Position numbers and translations under genes: made by a program
The notes under the pieces: generated by a model
The model's database searches: none
The model's input: only the letters and a program-made list of their open reading frames with translations
Told to the model about the DNA's origin: nothing
Part shown: in pieces, positions 61,550 through 64,000 of the stretch
Numbering within the stretch: the stretch's first letter is position 1
How the letters are laid out: every line of letters starts with the position of its first letter
Assembly (NCBI RefSeq): GCF_049472655.1
Contig: NZ_JAQNCS010000001.1
Span: forward strand, 166,199-230,198
DNA length: 64,000 bases
Direction: 5' to 3'
Source: Deferribacter abyssi
GTDB taxonomy: Bacteria; Chrysiogenota; Deferribacteres; Deferribacterales; Deferribacteraceae

Positions 61550-62216
61550 TAAAAAACCTTTTACAACAGCTGATGGTTCTATAAGCTTTTATAATATCAG
61601 TTATAAAGAAGGATATCATGCAAAATCTATTGGAGCTTACACTGAGAGTTTGCATAAGTTTGTTATACCATCAGGAATTGTTGAAAGATTATCTAAAAAT
61701 AAGGAGGTTTGGCTACTCGATATATTTTTTGGTTTGGGATACAATATTGTTGCAACTATTGAAGAGTTAGAAAAGCATAAAATTAAAAATAAATTGAATA
61801 TTGTTTCCATTGAAAAAGATAATACGCTGATAAATTTAATAAAAGAATTTCCTTTGTTCTGGCCGAAAAAGGGGTACGATTATCTTAGAAAACTTTTGGA
61901 CAGTATAACATATAATAATTATCAACTTTATATGATTCTTGATGACTTTTTTAGAGCAGTTAGGTATATTAATGTTAAGTTTGATGTGATTTATTTTGAT
62001 CCGTTTAGCAAATTAAAAAATCCTGAGATGTGGCAATTAACTGTTTATAAAGAGTTATATAACTTATTAAAAGATGACGGTTGTGTTGTTACTTATTCAT
62101 GCAGGGATAGTGTAAGAAGGGAATTTTACCGAGCCGGTTTTATCTCATATCAAACGAAGAAACTTCCCGATGGTTTTCAACCTGGAACAGTTTTCTACAA
62201 AGAATTGATACTTTAA
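61521..62216 (+). CDS. MnmC-like (DUF752) methyltransferase
   Basis: A 231-residue protein. A SAM-binding fold begins WLLDIFFGLGYNIVATIEE, and FDPFSKLKNPEMW is the NPEMW-type motif of the MnmC methyltransferase domain. LPDGFQPGTVFYKE ends it. The FAD domain of MnmC is absent. MnmC(m) methylates nm5U34 in tRNA; this role is plausible. ATG 61521 overlaps nadB by 29 bases. Confidence 0.75.
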   Translation: MSNLIPLLGDKKPFTTADGSISFYNISYKEGYHAKSIGAYTESLHKFVIPSGIVERLSKNKEVWLLDIFFGLGYNIVATIEELEKHKIKNKLNIVSIEKDNTLINLIKEFPLFWPKKGYDYLRKLLDSITYNNYQLYMILDDFFRAVRYINVKFDVIYFDPFSKLKNPEMWQLTVYKELYNLLKDDGCVVTYSCRDSVRREFYRAGFISYQTKKLPDGFQPGTVFYKELIL

Positions 62217-62225
62217 AAATACAAT

Positions 62226-62708
62226 TTATATAATATCTTTAATTAATGAGGCTTTTATTATAAGTTTTATTCTTTCTTCTACTTTGTATAAACGTTCAGC
62301 TAAAGTTACAGCAAATACACTATTCAATTTTGCAAATAGTAATTTATTTTCTCTTTTTAGGGTGTTATAAGCTAATATATCAAAAGATAAAAGAGTAGAA
62401 TCAGTTTTTGCAAACACATTTGCTGATCTTGGATGTGATGTAAGGATAGCCATTTCACCAAAAAAATCTCCTTCGCTTAAGGTTGTAAGAAAAAAAACCA
62501 TCTCTTCTGTAATCGCTTTACTTACACCAACTTGTCCTTCTACGACAATGTAAAGCTTATCCCCTTTTTCTCCTTCTCTAATTATCATGGTTCCTTTGTT
62601 AAACTTTTCTACTTTGCATGATGAAAGGAATTTTTTAAGTTCTTCTTTAGTAAAATCAATGAATTTTGGATTCATGGTTAATTTAGACAGATATTTTATT
62701 GATTCCAT
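62226..62708 (-). CDS. Cyclic-nucleotide-binding-domain protein without DNA-binding domain
   Basis: A 160-residue protein with a single cNMP-binding domain: GTMIIREGEKGDKLYIVVEG, FFGEMAILTSHPRSANV (phosphate-binding cassette, with Arg). A helical tail follows without a helix-turn-helix. GGAGGTAAC precedes the ATG. It may sense a nucleotide and act on a partner; the partner is unknown. Convergent with the MnmC-like gene. Confidence 0.8.
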   Translation of the reverse strand: MESIKYLSKLTMNPKFIDFTKEELKKFLSSCKVEKFNKGTMIIREGEKGDKLYIVVEGQVGVSKAITEEMVFFLTTLSEGDFFGEMAILTSHPRSANVFAKTDSTLLSFDILAYNTLKRENKLLFAKLNSVFAVTLAERLYKVEERIKLIIKASLIKDII

Positions 62709-62768
62709 ATGTTACCTCCGTATATAATAAATTATAACTTAGGATATATGACTTGGAAAGGGGTAAGA

Positions 62769-64000
62769 ATGAATTTTAGGGAAGAAAAGGATAGTATGGG
62801 AATAATAAAGGTTCCTGAAAAAGCTTATTATGGGGCACAAACAGTTAGAGCTATGGATAATTTTAAGATAAGTGGGAAAACGTTACCATTAGAATTCATT
62901 TATGCTGTTGTAGAAATAAAAAAGGGGGCTGCAATTGCAAACTGCAAGTTAGGATTAATTAGTGAAAAATTAGCTAATGCAATTGTAACTGCTGCTAATG
63001 AAATTATTGGAGGTAAATTTAATGATCAATTCCCATTAGATATATTTCAGACGGGGTCAGGTACATCCACAAATATGAATGTAAATGAGGTTATAGCAAA
63101 TAGAGCTTGTGAGTTATTAGGTGGTCAAAAAGGAGATAAGATATTGTGCCATCCTAATGATCATGTCAATAAAGGGCAGTCCAGTAATGATGTAATTCCA
63201 TCTGCAATACACATATCTTCTGTATTATTAACGGATCAGAATTTGATACCAGCTCTTTCAAAATTGGAAAGAAGTTTATTAGAAAAAGAAAAAGAGTTTG
63301 CGGATATCATTAAGATAGGAAGAACTCATCTTATGGATGCAGTGCCTATGACTTTAGGACAAGAATTTTCTGGGTATAGAATACAGATAAAAAAAGCTTT
63401 AGAAAGAATAAAGGAAAGTATTAGAGGATTGTTAGACCTGCCTCTTGGTGGGACTGCTGTTGGCACAGGTATTAATACTCATCCAGATTTTGCAAAATTT
63501 GCAATCGATGAGATTAATAAAAATATTGGTAAAGAGTTTAAGCAAGCTGAAAATCTTTTCGAGGTTATTGCTGCTAAAGATGCTATTGTTTATTTTGCAG
63601 GAGCGCTTAACACATTGGCTGTTTCATTAATGAAGATTGCAAATGATTTACGTTTACTAAATTCTGGACCAAGATGTGGTATTGCAGAAATAACTTTACC
63701 CTCATTGCAACCAGGGAGTTCTATTATGCCAGGGAAGGTAAACCCTGTGATTCCTGAAGCAGTCATTCAAGTATCTGCAGAAGTAATGGGAAATGTTCAT
63801 ACAATATCGATTGCTGGAAGTAGCGGGTTACTTGATTTGAATGTTATGATGCCTGTTATTGCTGATAATTTACTCAGTTCTATCAAGTTACTTTCAAATG
63901 CTATTTCTTCTTTGGCTGAAAAATGCATAGATGGAATAGTGGCAAATGTTGATAGATGCAATGAACTTGTAGATTGGTCGATGGCACTTGTAACACCATT
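62769..64000 (+). CDS. fumC: Class II fumarase, 3' end outside window
   Basis: An open frame from ATG 62769 to the window edge (410 residues). It shows KVPEKAYYGAQT, FQTGSGTSTNMN, HPNDHVNKGQSSNDV, GRTHLMDAVPMTLGQE and the family signature GSSIMPGKVNP. HPNDHVN and GQSSND point to fumarase rather than aspartase (which has NPNDDVN/QSTND), though VNPVIPEAV is shared with some aspartases. It hydrates fumarate to malate. AAAGGGGT precedes the ATG. Confidence 0.82.
   Translation, partial: MNFREEKDSMGIIKVPEKAYYGAQTVRAMDNFKISGKTLPLEFIYAVVEIKKGAAIANCKLGLISEKLANAIVTAANEIIGGKFNDQFPLDIFQTGSGTSTNMNVNEVIANRACELLGGQKGDKILCHPNDHVNKGQSSNDVIPSAIHISSVLLTDQNLIPALSKLERSLLEKEKEFADIIKIGRTHLMDAVPMTLGQEFSGYRIQIKKALERIKESIRGLLDLPLGGTAVGTGINTHPDFAKFAIDEINKNIGKEFKQAENLFEVIAAKDAIVYFAGALNTLAVSLMKIANDLRLLNSGPRCGIAEITLPSLQPGSSIMPGKVNPVIPEAVIQVSAEVMGNVHTISIAGSSGLLDLNVMMPVIADNLLSSIKLLSNAISSLAEKCIDGIVANVDRCNELVDWSMALVTP

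Noticed and set aside
1..64000. CRISPR array, prophage or insertion sequence
   Set aside because: No regularly spaced direct repeats, phage structural genes or transposase motifs were seen.

Overview
This 64-kb window is a dense, AT-rich bacterial chromosome segment. No tRNA, rRNA, prophage, IS transposase or CRISPR array was seen. Lipoprotein signals, an RlpA-type lipoprotein, a beta-barrel-like protein, TRAP transporters and periplasmic binding proteins point to a Gram-negative (diderm) cell. The mix of a glucosylglycerate pathway, methylmalonyl-CoA genes, a TAXI-TRAP system, a molybdopterin oxidoreductase and low GC is what I would expect from a thermophilic or anaerobic member of the Deferribacterota (Deferribacter/Calditerrivibrio-like). 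That placement is inference from gene content, not a database match.

Layout. 1-8 kb: end of a ClpP-like protease gene, gpgP-gpgS (glucosylglycerate), cob(I)alamin adenosyltransferase, recJ, a bifunctional Rel, and an opposing RsbV/RsbW-like partner-switch pair. 8-16 kb: a LysR regulator with the tRNA 2-selenouridine synthase gene and an RlpA lipoprotein, then a GntR-headed accessory cluster (ATP-grasp ligase, KamA-like radical SAM aminomutase, M20 peptidase). 16-30 kb: uvrC, TAXI-TRAP transporter, universal stress protein, CBS-type pyrophosphatase, dppBCDF ABC transporter, a small cyclotransferase-fold protein, gatB, methylmalonyl-CoA epimerase and beta-carbonic anhydrase.

30-37.5 kb: an extracytoplasmic (ECF) sigma module whose anti-sigma-like protein and downstream lipoprotein carry CBM48-like folds. 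It is flanked by two secreted low-complexity proteins, and three matching ECF-type promoters tie the locus together. A triple-rhodanese lipoprotein and a cluster-9-like metal ABC transporter divergent from nikR follow. 37.5-45 kb: TlpA-like thioredoxin, a short molybdopterin oxidoreductase, a tiny membrane protein, cysteine desulfurase, thiI, pepA and two poorly known genes. 45-51 kb: an acyl-CoA synthetase / MeaB / B12-binding / enoyl-CoA hydratase operon and a DctQM TRAP pair. 51-64 kb: a 223-bp nested inverted-repeat element, proS, a 63-bp palindromic repeat, an orphan peptide-binding protein, an M23 peptidase, eno, a radical SAM protein with a beta-barrel-like partner, nadB, an MnmC-like methyltransferase, a cyclic-nucleotide-binding protein and the start of a class II fumarase gene.

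The best candidates for an undescribed system are (a) the GntR / ATP-grasp / KamA-like / M20 cluster, which looks like a make-and-break pathway for a beta-amino-acid conjugate, and (b) the ECF sigma / CBM48 module with its predicted self-contained regulon.
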